Positions 27,301 to 41,419 of a stretch of 64,000 bases of DNA are shown here, one piece after another (within the stretch, counting starts at the first letter, position 1; each line of letters starts with the position of its first letter). Both the position numbers and the translations under genes were made by a program. The stretch is from Toxotes chatareus (taxonomy: Eukaryota > Chordata > Actinopteri > Toxotidae). The stretch spans positions 922,860-986,859 of the forward strand of contig CM028903.1 of the NCBI GenBank assembly GCA_016801885.1, read 5' to 3'. The notes under the pieces were generated by a model. It worked only from the letters and a program-made list of their open reading frames with translations, ran no database searches and was not told the DNA's origin.

Positions 27301-29061
27301 GCAAACACGCAGCAGGAGAAGGAATCACATGTATATACAGGGTACACGCACGCGCACGCACACACGCGCACACACATGCACACACAGCTCATTGTTTTGC
27401 TTCAGCCTCATCCTTCTGAATGGCACCCTTTCCAGATGCAGGCAGATGTTTTCAGCAACATCCAGCGCACACTACCCGTGCAGCATTACACAACAGCAGA
27501 CAACCTGAACCAGGTCTTGTTGTAGCCTGAAACTACTGACAGACAGGACACAGGACACTCTGGTGTCCAGTGTCTACGTCCCGCTCACTGTATGTCCATC
27601 ATTCATAAGCATGCTTGGTTATTCACAGCGACCTCGATTTGGATTTATCGAACTTCTCCAGCTCCCGTCAACAGAAGAAGAAACTAAGTGTTTTATATTT
27701 TCTGCATCTGACTCGTAGATTCTGTGTCTGTTGACTCGTAGCAGTTTGTGCTCCTGAACTAAAGTAAACACAGATGCTTGTAGAGACTGTGCACGTTTGA
27801 AATCAGTGTTGTTTAACTTCACTGGTTAAAACAACAGATTCACAGGGACATGACTTCCTGTACGTTTGTGTTGGAGTTACACAAAGTGCAACACCTGCTT
27901 GAGGAAGCATTAAATAGCTATATCACCTCAGATTTAAAAACAAAATGAAACCCAGCATTCAGTGCACAGCTTCTCTCCTTCCTCTCTGAACTCTGTGGTT
28001 CCTCTCTCCACCTCTGTCTCCTGCTTTCTTCAAATCCACTTACACACATAATGAGTGAAGCAGGAAACTCAGTGTGTTTATTCCACACTGACTGTGTCCG
28101 TGTGTGAAAGAGCGTGAGAGCTAAGAGTCTAATTGGAGATGGAATGATGATTATTGAACAGCAGCAGGACCACTGGGGTCTGTGATGGGAACAAGGAAAG
28201 GATCAGAGACATGCTCTGAACTAACCACATCAGACAGAGATCAGCAGCTGGACTCAGTTTTATTTTCTGTCTGTCTTCAGGGCAGCAGAGCTACGAAAGC
28301 AACAAAGATTAAATCCGACCTTTTGCGGTTTAAATGGTGAGTCATTAGAACGGGAGAAAAGCACGAATCATCTGCAGCGGCCATGACTCTGACCTCTGCA
28401 CTTCACACTGCTGAGTCACGTTCAGTACGGCTGACTTTTATCTGAGCACCTGAGAGGAAGACTCAGGCAAACGCATCCTGTCAGAGAGTCAGAGCTTCGC
28501 TGCATCACTTCTCCTTTAGGTCCTTAAATCATCTCAGATCCCATTTTCACCCGATCAGATGTCATCAGTCACACAATGTGCACAGACACTGAACCTGTCA
28601 GACCACGCGTGCAGACACGGCAGAGCCACGCCAACAACCAACCACCTGTTTCAGGTCAGCGAGGGCTGCAACTGGTCAGTCAAACACCTGCCTATCTACC
28701 ACATCTGAACACTGACCTGGGATCTGCTAACAGAAGTGATGTGACGTGCTGAATCCTCTGCTTTTTCTATTTTAATAAGACAGAAGCTTCAGAGAGAAAA
28801 TATCACAATGCAAAGACATGTTGGAGGAAACAGTTCAAATAAAGAGTCACGATGCAGATATGAGTATTGAAGTAAGTTAATATGATTTCTTTAAAAAACC
28901 AAACCTGAGCCATCGAGCTCAGGTTTGATCTCCAGCTCTGAACCTGCATCGTGAGTCAGTGTGTGTGAGGCAGAGAGAAGAGATGGAGGGTCTGTGATCA
29001 CCGGTCTGAGCTCAGAGGAGTCTGAGTGAGTTTATTCCTGGGTGATGCTCCAGCAAGGGGA
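27301..29061. other. single-copy stretch, nothing coding recognised
   Basis: There is a short CA/CG-rich microsatellite (CACGCGCACGCACAC type) at about 27343-27386. Otherwise it is ordinary sequence with no recognised exon, RNA gene or mobile element. Confidence 0.5.
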
Positions 29062-31160
29062 ACACACTGACTCACACACACTCTGACTCACTGACTCACA
29101 GACACACACTGACTCACACACACTCTGACTCACAGACACACACACACACACTGACTCACACACACTCTGACTCACAGACACACACACACACACTGACTCA
29201 CACACACTCTGACTCACAGACACACACACACACACTGACTCACACACACTCTGACTCACAGACTCACACACACAGACACACTGACTCACAGACACTCTGA
29301 CTCACAGACACACACACACACACTGACTCACACACACTCTGACTCACAGACACACACACACAGACACACTGACTCACACACACTCTGACTCACAGACTCA
29401 CACACACAGACACACTGACTCACAGACACTCTGACTCACAGACACACACACACACACTGACACACACTCTGACTCACAGACACACACACACACACTGACT
29501 CACACACACTCTGACTCACAGACACACACACACACACACACTGACTCACACACACTCTGACTCACTGACTCACAGACACACACTGACTCACACACACTCT
29601 GACTCACAGACTCACACACACAGACACACTGACTCACAGACACTCTGACTCACAGACACACACACACACAGACTCACACACACTCTGACTCACTGACTCA
29701 CAGACACACACTGACTCACAGACTCACAGACACACACTGACTCACAGACACACACTGACTCACACACACTCTGACTCACAGACTCACACACAGACACACT
29801 GACTCACACACACTCTGACTCACTGACTCACAGACACACACTGACTCACACACACTCTGACTCACAGACACACACACACACACTGACTCACACACACTCT
29901 GACTCACAGACACACACACACACACTGACTCACAGACACACACACACACACACTGACTCACACACACTCTGACTCACAGACACACACACACACACTGACT
30001 CACACACACTCTGACTCACTGACTCACAGACACACACTGACTCACACACACTCTGACTCACAGACACACACACACACACTGACTCACAGACACACACACA
30101 CACTGACTCACACACACTCTGACTCACAGACACACACACACACACTGACTCACAGACACACACACACACACACACTGACTCACACACACAGACACACTGA
30201 CTCACAGACACACACACACTCTGACTCACACACACAGACACACTGACTCACAGACACACACACACTCTGACTCACAGACACACACTGACTCACACACACT
30301 CTGACTCACAGACTCACACACAGACACACTGACTCACACACACTCTGACTCACTGACTCACAGACACACACTGACTCACACACACTCTGACTCACAGACA
30401 CACACACACACACTGACTCACACACACTCTGACTCACAGACACACACACACACACTGACTCACAGACACACACACACACACACTGACTCACACACACTCT
30501 GACTCACAGACACACACACACACACTGACTCACAGACACACACACACACACACACAGACTCACACACACTCTGACTCACAGACACACACACACACACTGA
30601 CTCACAGACACACACACACACTGACTCACACACACTCTGACTCACAGACACACACACACACACACTGACTCACAGACACACACACACACACACACACTGA
30701 CTCACACACACAGACACACTGACTCACAGACACACACACACTCTGACTCACAGACACTCTGACTCACAGACACACACACACACACTGACTCACACACACT
30801 CTGACTCACAGACACACACACACACACTGACTCACACACACTCTGACTCACAGACACACACACTCTGACTCACAGACACACACACACACACACTGACTCA
30901 CACACACTCTGACTCACAGACACACACACACACACTGACTCACACACACTCTGACTCACAGACACACACACACACTGACTCACAGACACACACACTCTGA
31001 CTCACAGACACACACACACTCTGACTCACAGACACACACACATTGACTCACAGACACACACACTCTGACTCACAGACACACACACACACTGACTCACAGA
31101 CACACACACTCTGACTCACAGACACACACACACTGACTCTGACACACACACACACACACA
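29062..31160. repeat. complex array of CTGACTCACAGAC and CA units
   Basis: About 2.1 kb are built from CTGACTCACAGACACAC, CTGACTCACACACACT and CTCTGACTCACAG blocks with CA runs of variable length. A block at about 29738-30004 recurs without mismatch at 30268-30534, a 530-bp offset. The minus-strand Cys-Val-Ser-Gln frames are artefacts. The array sits directly beside single-copy DNA on both sides. Confidence 0.96.
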
Positions 31161-31455
31161 CAGCACTCCATGTTCTACTTTATGAGGTTTTGGAGAAAAC
31201 AAACAAACAAGCTAAACAAAGACAGGAGACGAGACACTGTAATCAGAAGTGCAATGACCTATTTTAACCATTGAAGCTGAACATGTTTCTGGTGTCCTGT
31301 GTCCCTGTGTCCCTGTGTCCCTGTACAGTGACGACAGTGAACAGACAAACTGTTTTCCTCTTCCTGACAACAGATACACTCTGAGTCAACGCGACAGCTG
31401 CAGGGAAAACTCTGTTTGTTCGTTAGGTTTCTATTTTTTAAATAGATGAAGCTGC

Positions 31456-31590
31456 TGCCTGTCTCTCTGACTGTCTCTCTGTCTGTCTGCCTGTCTCTCT
31501 GACTGTCTCTCTGTCTCTCTGACTGTCTCTCTGTCTGTCTGCCTGTCTCTCTGACTGTCTCTCTGTCTGTCTGCCTGTCTCTCTGACTGC
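31456..31590. repeat. CTGTCTGTCTGC / CTGTCTCTCTGA minisatellite
   Basis: Pyrimidine-rich tandem blocks CTGTCTCTCTGA and CTGTCTGTCTGC alternate with an approximate period of 32 bp and one shortened copy. The array runs out into GCGTGCGTGTGTG. Confidence 0.9.
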
Positions 31591-32269
31591 CTGCGTGCGT
31601 GCGTGTGTGTGTTGTACAGCTCTCCTATCTCTCCATGCAGTAACTGTCTCCTAATTATTATTCATCACAGACTCTTTGATCGTGGAACTCTCGACTGATA
31701 TTAATATCATCATCTACAGGACAGAGAAAGAAGAGGTGGGAAAAGAGGGAAGAAAGAGGGAAACAATCAAAGAATAAGAATCCCACAGAGAGATAAAACC
31801 AATGATATTTAGAGAAGGAGAGAAGAGAGAGATAAAGTAAAGAAAAGGTGACAGAGAGAGAGAGGAGGGAAGCTAAAGTGAGAATGAAGGATCAGAGACC
31901 AATAAAACCACTCAGACTACAACAAAAGACAGGAAGGGAAGTGAGACAGAAAGAGGAGTGGAGAGGACAGAAGGTTTACCTGAACTTCAGCAGTAAAACC
32001 TGAAGAGCAACACGTGGACCTGCATTTCCATTTCAGAATAAAAGAAGGAAAATCAAATCCATCTATCATCGCTGCCACTTTCATCTTTTCTTGTACTGAT
32101 GGAACATGTCTCTGGTTCAGCTGTTCTGCTAAATAATGTGATTTTATTTTGCTGTTTCATTGGAATTGTTTTTGATCTGGATGTTAAATCTGTCTCTGGT
32201 TTTTAAGGAACTGGCAGGAGTGAAGGTCCCATACTGTTTATGACTTTTCCATTGTGAAAGAAAATGCCA

Positions 32270-32306
32270 CATATATATATATCAGATATATACATATTTA
32301 TATAAC
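32270..32306. repeat. (AT)n microsatellite
   Basis: Two short AT runs are separated by CAG. Confidence 0.85.
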
Positions 32307-33766
32307 AGAAAAAATATTAAATATTATGCTTTCATAAAGTCCCCAACACGAGTGGAGGACGATTTCTCCAGAGACAAATTCTACTGACACCGGTCGAGAA
32401 TTAATGTTGGATATTTGCACAAATATATTCGTTCAAGTGCAATGAAATCTCCCAGAGAGGAGCAGAAAGCCGAGGAACTGGATTCAAAACCTGAACACAG
32501 GTCAGACAGAGAAAAATAGAGCCAGAGCATCAGATATGGAGAGGAGGTCAAAGGTCGCACATTTCTCCTCCTATTAGAAAACACAGGTACCGCAGATAAA
32601 GATTAGATCTCCACGTCCACATGATAAATGGCTGTGATCACAGCAGAGCAGAGATCTGAATCACAGTAAAGAGACAGTTTTAGAGTTTTGTGGACTGTGA
32701 TTTGCTCCTTGGAGAGCGAGTGCAGCCCAGAGGAATACCTCCGTGTCTGCAGGCGGAGGAGCAATACATCAGCCACACGATCGTATTTCCAGCCCTCGGT
32801 AGGAGCCTTTCTGTCAAAGCTCTCTGCCTGAATTATCAATTTAGATGTTAAATCTGAGGGAGAGGACAGAGTTGGACCGTTTCCACCTGGGACGGAGATG
32901 CCGGCACAAATGAAAACTATTTCTGTAAGTGCTCGAAAAATTCAAGGTTGAGTCGAGAATTCTTGCAAGGACAACACATGGAACACACAGACACACGGCT
33001 GGTTTTAAAGATGGTGTCACGTGTAAAAATGTGTTGATGCAATCGGTGGAACTGTACGCACATTTTACAGCTACGACTCCAGCTGATACACAAAACCGCA
33101 CAAAACCGTGTGGAAGCTGAAAATCTTTGACTTTTCCTCTAAACATCAGTAGGATCCAAAACCTGCTGAGACCCACACAGGCAGCGTGTGAACCAACAGC
33201 AACAGACAGGAAGCAGCTCTGTGGGACACAGGTCACTGCTGACATCACTGCCATAAACAGACAAAACTCCAGACGCGTCTCCAACTTTCAGAGATTACAG
33301 GGACGTTTTCTGCTCCACAGAGGCAACGAGGACAAAACTCTCAGATCTACAACCTGCTGTCTGAACGTACAGGAAGCCAGCCTGCCAGAGGTTTGCAGGT
33401 GAAATGTAGAAATGCAGTAACATGGTCCCGTACGGTGCGAGCACCTCAGTCCAGCTGAATGACGTTCAGCACAGAGCTGGATGGACACTGAGCTGTAGCT
33501 TGGTAAATGTACTCAGGACTCCCACTGCTGCTTGTTTCCTGCCAAGATGGCAGGTAGATGATCCCGTCAGTCGCCACTGTCGGAAGTTTTCAGTCGCAGT
33601 ATCGACATCATGTGACTTCAGCGTGAAACATGAGCAGAGGGTGAGTTCCACTCAGACTCCGTGCACGCGCTGCTCGGGATAAATGGACGCAGCTAATGAT
33701 TCAGAAAAGTGAAAAGGATCAGAAATGTCCAACGGCCGGTTCTCTGAGAGGACGCTATCGCCTTTC

Positions 33767-33767
<1 letters not shown>

Positions 33768-33834
<67 letters not shown>

Positions 33835-33992
33835 CACACACACACTGATATACACATACATACACACACACACACACACACCCATATACACACACACACA
33901 CACACACACACGCGCACACGCGCACACACACAGACACACACACACACACACACAGACACACACACACACACACACAGACACACACCACACAC
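33768..33992. repeat. (CA)n array with CATATACAC and CGCACA variants
   Basis: About 225 bp of CA are interrupted by CCCATATACACA (twice, 33780 and 33882), TGATATACACATACA and CGCGCACACG. The 124-codon plus and 128-codon minus frames are artefacts. Confidence 0.95.
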
Positions 33993-34701
33993 CTGCTCCT
34001 GTACAGATGTGTTCCTGCTTCCTTTTCTCTGCAGTTTGCTTACATGTGTTTGGCGTGTGCTCACACGGTGCAGAGACATGTAAAAGTTGTTGCTGTTGAC
34101 GTTTTGTGAACTAAAAGTCGTATCAGCTTCTTTCCCTCACTGCAGCTGCTCTCGTGTCACAGGTGATATTTCTAACATGTCATTAAAAACTAATTGTCCC
34201 CTCTCAGCTTCACACGTTCACACGTTCCGGTGCTTTCTGTTCTGTAGGAAAGAATATTGGCTGTTTCACTGCTTATTTTACCACCTGAGGCTCCTTTTTC
34301 CTCAGTTTCCCCCCAAATCTCTTCGTCCTGCTCTTATTCCATGCCCCAGCACGCTGCTGTGATACAGTAAAAAATCTTGTCTTCTTATGGACACGGGGAC
34401 ATTTATTCAGTCTGTTGTCCATGCACTGAAGCTCTGTCCCTTTCAATCCTCTTACAGTTCTTCTTCTTGGACACTAGCACTGCGAGTGATGCAGGAATTG
34501 TGGCTTATTGCAGCTTTTACTGATGCAGCCGCTCTGTGCGAGTCCCTGTGGACAAGTTAACGAAACAGTTGGTGCACAGAGTGAGGACATTTCATTTTGT
34601 TAAACAGCTGCACAGACTCCTGCAGTGACAGGAGGACACGGACAGTAGCAGGGTCGAGTTTAGGACAGAGAGATCATACATGTCATACATGGGGCAGGCG
34701 G

Positions 34702-34702
<1 letters not shown>

Positions 34703-34740
<38 letters not shown>
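34703..34740. repeat. (CA)19 microsatellite
   Basis: A perfect CA run of 38 bp. Confidence 0.97.
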
Positions 34741-34741
<1 letters not shown>

Positions 34742-36700
34742 CAGGAATAAGGCCTAATGCCATCAGCTGCTCTGCATGAGTCAGCAGAAGGTCTGTCCTG
34801 TCCTTTACTTCTGTTCAGCACACACTCACATTATACGTGTCTGTGTGAGTCTGTGCACACACTGTCTGTGTATGTACACACACAGACAGCACGTCCTGTG
34901 TTGGCACACACAGCTCAGTGTGTAGGCTCACTTCAAAGGAACCTCCGAGTGCTCAGTCTCACACAGCACAGTCTGTGCAGACTCACACTGACACACACCA
35001 CAAACACACCTTTATGAGAACGCACACACACACCCACACAATAATATGCACGCACATACACATAAAGACCAGAGCGTGAGCTGACCCCGGTTCATGATGA
35101 TCAGAGGCCATCATGTGGCCTCAAACCATAAACTCAGGTGTTCGCAGCTCTGACATCACAGTCACATGACCTGCGGACAGAGGGCGTAAAGCTTTCAGGC
35201 CTATCAGAGGATCGTAGGACTGGTGTCAGCGCTGAGCAGCAACCTTTGTCCAAACCTTCACCAAACATTTCTGCTGCTGCACCACGAGGCCCGAACCAGC
35301 AGGTACCACGGCTCACTTTGCTCTATGTTCCAGTCAGAATTTATAAATCGCTGTTTATATTTCACACCTGGGCACCAGCTGAATGACACTGCTGTAGTTA
35401 CCTGTCAGACTGCCAATTAAGGAAGACTAACTTTACTGGGCCTTATTGGAATATGGAACATTTGCCAGGTTGTTTGCTGCTCTGCTGCTCTGTCACCGTT
35501 TGTAATTATTCCACAAACATAATCAAACCACACAGAGAATTAACACGTTAAAAATTCCTTTATGAGCGACCTACCTGAGCCTCTCGCTGAAGCAGGAAGT
35601 CCTCGGGTGGAGTCAGGCCTTTAATGGTGAATTCACATTCCAGTCACATCACTGGCCTCAAGGTTACAACAGGATGACAAGCTAACAAGGACAGCCTCCT
35701 ACCTGCAGGGAAGCAGAGAGCGAGGAGGAGGAGAGGGAGGTGGAAACAGAACAGGAAGGAGTGCAGGGATGGAAAGGAGAAAGAGAGAAATGTCAATACG
35801 TTGCATCATTAATTCATTAGCATTCCCAAAGCTTCTTTCCTCCATCCCCCCTCCCATCTCTCGCCTTTCTGGCCTTCCCCTCGGGGCTGTGAGCTGTTCC
35901 TCAGCAGGATCAACACCTCACAGCATTTATTAGTGTTTATTATCCTCTTTAAATGATATTATATTACTGTATATTATCATCATTTCAGCCATTTCACTTC
36001 TTGCCCACCGTATTTCACTGTGTAGTAAAAACCTTCACATGTAATAGCTTCATCAAAGCAGTTCCTGCTTCACATTGAACTGGTCTGTAACGATGCGGTG
36101 GATCCACCTGTTCACCTCTGATGGTGCTGCAGCTTCAGGAACTGTTTTTCATAGATGATTGACAGATAATTGGCAACTGCTCTGACAATTGATCAGCGTT
36201 GTTTAAGTGTTTAAGCCGTTTTCTAGATCAAAGTCTGGTAGCTTCTACAACCCCAGAGCTAACGAGGTCAAGTGCTGTTTAAACTTGATGATTTATGATC
36301 TAAATGAATGAATCCACCTCATGTTCAGGATGAGAGGTCAGAAATGACGGTGCTGTGCTTTAAAAGCTGTCGTTGCCATTTTTATGATGAGATTTTGGTG
36401 TTTTTTTTCCCCTTTGAGTTTCCTTGTGTTTTTAATAGTCAACATTCTGGCAGAGTTTTGTCTGGAGCTGCTGACATTCCCTCCAACATTCAACAATCAG
36501 GGAAAAAAGCGATGAGATGAGAGGAAGAGATGCAGCTTTCTGCAGCCTGAGCAGAGGAAAAAGACGTGCACGGAGTAAAAGGCACGACTCTCGCTTTTCT
36601 CAGCGAGAAAAACTCTCTCTGACTTTCCACATCATTCCGTCCACCTACGCACTGAAACCTGCAGCTGATTGTTCATGTTTGCCCTCTTGGGTGTTTCCTA

Positions 36701-36720
36701 AGGCATGCTGGGAAATACAA
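36701..36720 (-). promoter_or_regulatory. possible ZNF143-type binding site
   Basis: The minus strand reads TTCCCAGCATGCCT preceded by TTGTAT. It resembles the SBS motif (TTCCCAGMATGCMTTG) bound by the vertebrate factor ZNF143. There is no adjoining CpG-rich promoter, and single motif hits of this kind are common. Confidence 0.25.
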
Positions 36721-36770
36721 GAAACTGCTAAGTGAAGTTGACAAGGAAGGTGAAGGGAAAGCGGGTAAAC

Positions 36771-36817
36771 AAACAAAAAAAAATAAATAAAATAAAAATA
36801 AATAAATAAATAAATTT
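36771..36817. repeat. (AAAT)n A-rich microsatellite
   Basis: An A-run is followed by AAAT/AAATA units. It could be a retroelement tail, but no adjoining body is recognised. Confidence 0.9.
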
Positions 36818-39800
36818 TAACATTTCTTCACAGAATAACTCCTGGAACACAGTGAACATCACAGACACACCATCTCTAAGTGTGATGTCAGGGTGGTGTA
36901 GGTGTAGCGTAGGTGACTGTTCACCCTTCAGAGGAATAGTTACATCACATTCTATGCATTGCCAAATTATATATATATATGTATATATGTGTGTGTGTGT
37001 GTGTCTGATATTTTCTTGTTTGAAGAAATCCCATTTTATAAATGTATTAACTTGCATTGGCTCTGTGCCTGCAGGGATGTGCTTCTGTTTACTTTAGGTA
37101 ATTTAGTTTGCGTGGTCATAACAGACAGAAGTGAGGTAATTAAACAAAGTGATAAATTCAGCCACAGCAGAAACACAATTTGTGCAGCGGAGATAAATGA
37201 CAGAAGACGAGCAAAACAAAAACGAAAAATACAAGAAAGGCCCGATGATAAGCTGCAGCTGAATTAGATAAAAAAATCTAAATGACTTTAAAACACAACA
37301 TGATGGACGATGGCAGAAAAACAACAGTGCTCATGAAAACTAAGCTGAAAAGAACATGAAAGAGTGTCTGTAGAGAGAGTTAGTGGGAGGAAGAAGGAGG
37401 AAGACGCTGTATGTTGCATCACTGGGGGAAACTTCAAGCTGTTTTGCTCAGACATGAGAAAGCAGGGAATTTTAGCAGTGACAGGAAGCTGTCTAGCCAG
37501 AGAATTAAATAAACAGCAGATAAGTGGGGGGAAGAGGAGATCAGGACACTTCCAGCAGATCTAAGTCAGAGCTACACGTCCAAAAACCAAAGTGAAGTGG
37601 CTTCAACAAGACGAGCAAGACATCAAATGTCAAAAACCCTTTACATACCAACATTACTTGTATTTAGTTTTTTGAATTCTTTACAGGGATGAGTCTCAAA
37701 ACCAGCGATGAAAATGAAGGTTTACGTCCTGGTAGTTTAAGCATAAATTCTTTTTTAGTATAATTAATGTGTATGAAGTTTTCAAGAAGCTGAAAAAGCA
37801 AAAGTTTATGTGAGGTTAAGCATCTACCTTTACGTGCTACGCTTTCAGGAAAGACGGATGGACGAGGACAGAGATACAGAGGGATGAAGTGAGAGAAAGA
37901 GGGCAGAGAATGCAGATGTAAAAAGGTCGGCTCAGAAACGTCAGAGAAGGTGAGAAGCAGGAGATAAGAGTGTTGGACCACAGTGAGCAGCAGACAGGTG
38001 TCTCACAGAGACTCTTCTCATCTTCACGCCCGTCAGCACTTCTGACTGACAGCTGGATTAGCATTAGCGCGACTACACAACAGCACATTAGCGTTAGCAT
38101 GGCCTGCTGATACACAAAACAGGATTAGCTTTGGCACGGGCTAAGGCTGCAGGCTAAGAGATCAGCGCTAGCTAAAGCATGGCTCTGAGCTACGTGAGAA
38201 AAGATTAGCTATAGTCTGACTGCACGCTGAACGTGCGGCGAGCAGCTCAGCAGCATGATGGGGGATGGAAAGATTAACATCCAACTTGCAAACATTCCAA
38301 CAGAAACACCAGGAACGTTGATATTAATCAGTGGAATAATAATGACGGCGATGGGGAACGCTGCTCCTGTGATAAAAAGTGTGTGTGTGTACAGTGACCT
38401 ACACTTTACACACAATTTACAGTGTGTTCTGAAAATCTTAAAACTTTAGTACATTTTTTTTTTGGACATTTGTGACAATTCTGTTTTTTTTTTTGTTTTT
38501 TTATCTGTCAGTCATTCTGTGTATTTCCAGCTTTCATCTTATTTTCCTTATGTTTTGGAGTTTATCTGATTGTCCCTCTGGACAGAGCTGTTTGCTTTTA
38601 ACTTTATAAATAAAATGACTTCACTACATCCAGATACCTGATCATCACCGTTTTGCATGTTAGACGTGACAAAGCCTTCAAATAACGATGACCTGCTCCT
38701 GCTTCATGGACAGTAACTGCAATTTAAAAAACAGTAGTTATGTCAGTAAGCATAGGACGTGAGATTAGCAGCAGTCTAAGTGTCCTCAGCTGATGGAGAC
38801 GGAAACAGGACGTTGGCGACAGACTGATGTGAGAACTGTTGGGATCAGACCGGCGTCACATGACTGTAACTTTCATCGATTGGTACGTTTCAAATGAGCG
38901 AGCTCTGCCTATGAACCACTGTGAGACGCAGACACAGATTCTGGGAGTTTCTGGAAAACGACTGGAAAACTAAACCAGACTCAGCAGATGTTTTTCTTCT
39001 TTGTGATATATTGAGTCTCCACAGAGAAACATTTTAGCACTATGACAAAAAAGGAACAAAGAATCATCTCTGCCAACAACTGTCATGGCTGCTGTTCTGT
39101 AAATGGGAAAAAAAGATATTATTTCAATCTCAGGAGTGAGTTCAGCAAAAATCCTGACTGTGTTACACAAGCAGCTGTCAAGTGTCAGCTGTAATTACAG
39201 AGGAGCTGCCACTCCTGCAACAAATATGGTCTGAGGAATGAACAGTTACAGTACGTCGTGCTGTTACGCTGCTGGCATGGAAGGCTGGGAACAAAGGAAA
39301 TCAAACTGGTGCTGCTGGGTTCAAGTTTCACATCAGGGAGGAAGGAGGAAAATTATATTCACGCTGTGGAAGGTGTTTCAGTCCTACATCAAAACCTCTG
39401 AGGGAAGGTTCAGCTGCTGGGACTCAAAGGAAAAGCTGCAGCTCTCTGTTATTATCTTACTGGAAATCACTGCAAAGCGTCATTTATGTGTCGACCTTCG
39501 TGAATGTTGAACTGAAGAAAGCCAGCGAGGAAGAGATTCAAACATTACACTTGGAGGAATGTGTTCTCTTTAGAAAAACACGTTCGGTTTTCATGTCCAC
39601 TCTCTTGCTCCTGTTTGCCTTCGATCTCAGCACTTGGTGCTTGGCAGAGTTCAGAATGAGGAGTTTGTGTATGTGGGTCACTCAGAGCCTCAGTGTGAGC
39701 TCACATTCCAAACGTTTTCATCGTGATCACTAAACTCTTATTAGGGGGAGTCGCTAAATGCTAATGAGACCGCTGAGGTTTGTTTTTTGGAGGTGATCAT

Positions 39801-39950
39801 AAAGCAGCTGCAGGTAAACAATTACAACATTTACATGCACGGAACATTCACGTGCACCAACAACACAAGCACAGGAAACGTTGATCTGAGCTTCGCCTGT
39901 TTCCCAGCATTCACCTGGCCTGAATGAATCATAGCGTCTTACAGAGGGCA
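36818..39950. other. single-copy stretch, nothing coding recognised
   Basis: It holds a (TA)(TG) compound repeat at about 36970-37003, two T-homopolymer runs between 38452 and 38511, and an unusual density of TTAGC words at 38055-38215. No exon or RNA gene is recognised. Confidence 0.5.
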
Positions 39951-41419
39951 ACACACACACAGTCAGACACACACATGCACACACACTGTCAGACACACAC
40001 ATACACACACTGTCAGACACACACACATACACACACACAGTCAGACACACACATGCACACACTGTCAGACACACTGTCAGACACACATACACACACACTG
40101 TCAGACATACACATGCACACTGTCAGACAGACACACACATGCACACACTGTCAGACACACACATACACACACACACACTGTCAGACACACTGTCAGACAC
40201 ACACATGCACACACACTGTCAGACACACACATACACACACACTGTCAGACAGACACACACATGCACACACTGTCAGACACACACATACACACATACACAC
40301 ACTGTCAGACACACACACATACACACACACAGTCAGACACACACATGCACACACTGTCAGACACACTGTCAGACACACACATACACACACACTGTCAGAC
40401 AGACACACACATGCACACACTGTCAGACACACACATACACACATACACACACTGTCAGACACACACACATACACACACAGTCAGTCAGACACACATGCAC
40501 ACACTGTCAGACACACTGTCAGACACACATACACACACACTGTCAGACATACACATGCACACTGTCAGACAGACACACACATGCACACACTGTCAGACAC
40601 ACACATACACACATACACACACTGTCAGACACACACACATACACACACACAGTCAGACACACACATGCACACACTGTCAGACACACTGTCAGACACACAT
40701 ACACACACACTGTCAGACATACACATGCACACTGTCAGACAGACACACACATGCACACACTGTCAGACACACACATACACACACACACACTGTCAGACAC
40801 ACTGTCAGACACACACATGCACACACACTGTCAGACACACACATACACACACACTGTCAGACACACACATGCACACACTGTCAGACAGACACACACATGC
40901 ACACACTGTCAGACACACACATACACACACACACACTGTCAGACACACTGTCAGACACACACATGCACACACTGTCAGACAGACACACACATGCACACAC
41001 TGTCAGACACACACATGCACACACTGTCAGACACACACATACACACACTGTCAGACACACACATACACACACACTGTCAGACACACACATACACACACAC
41101 TGTCAGACACACACATGCACACACACACTGTCAGACACACACATACACACACACTGTCAGACACATGCACACACACACTGTCAGACACACACATGCACAC
41201 ACACACACTGTCAGACACACTGTCAGACACACACATGCACACACTGTCAGACAGACACACACATGCACACACTGTCAGACACACACATGCACACACACAC
41301 TGTCAGACACACACATGCACACACTGTCAGACACACACATGCACACACACACTGTCAGACACACATGCACACACACACTGTCAGACACACACATGCACAC
41401 ACACACTGTCAGACACACT
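39951..41419. repeat. complex array of CTGTCAGAC and CACATGCACAC / CACATACACAC units
   Basis: About 1.47 kb of CA-rich units are punctuated by CTGTCAGAC, with either CATGCAC or CATACAC in the CA part. A block at about 40000-40250 recurs at 40612-40862 (612-bp offset) with no difference seen. The 442-500-codon plus frames read His-Thr-Leu-Ser-Asp repeats and are artefacts of a stop-free unit. Confidence 0.96.

Larger units (their letters stand above)
31161..33767. other. single-copy stretch with small repeats
   Basis: It holds a GTGTCCCT triplication at about 31292-31325, a CT-rich minisatellite at 31456-31590 and a GA-rich stretch at 31720-31960. An (AT)n patch lies at 32270-32306. The minus frame of 147 codons at 32841-33284 is the longest non-repeat frame here. 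It has no recognisable domain, and four plus-strand frames overlap or adjoin it. Confidence 0.5.
33993..36770. other. single-copy stretch, nothing coding recognised
   Basis: A (CA)19 run lies at 34703-34740 and a CA/GT-rich area at 34820-35070. I recognise no exon or RNA gene. A ZNF143-like word lies at 36701-36720 on the minus strand. Confidence 0.5.

Noticed and set aside
27052..27525. 157-codon plus-strand frame
   Set aside because: It starts inside the interspersed repeat and runs through a CA/CG microsatellite. It does not resemble a transposase.
32841..33284. 147-codon minus-strand frame
   Set aside because: No recognisable domain, and plus-strand frames of similar quality overlap it.
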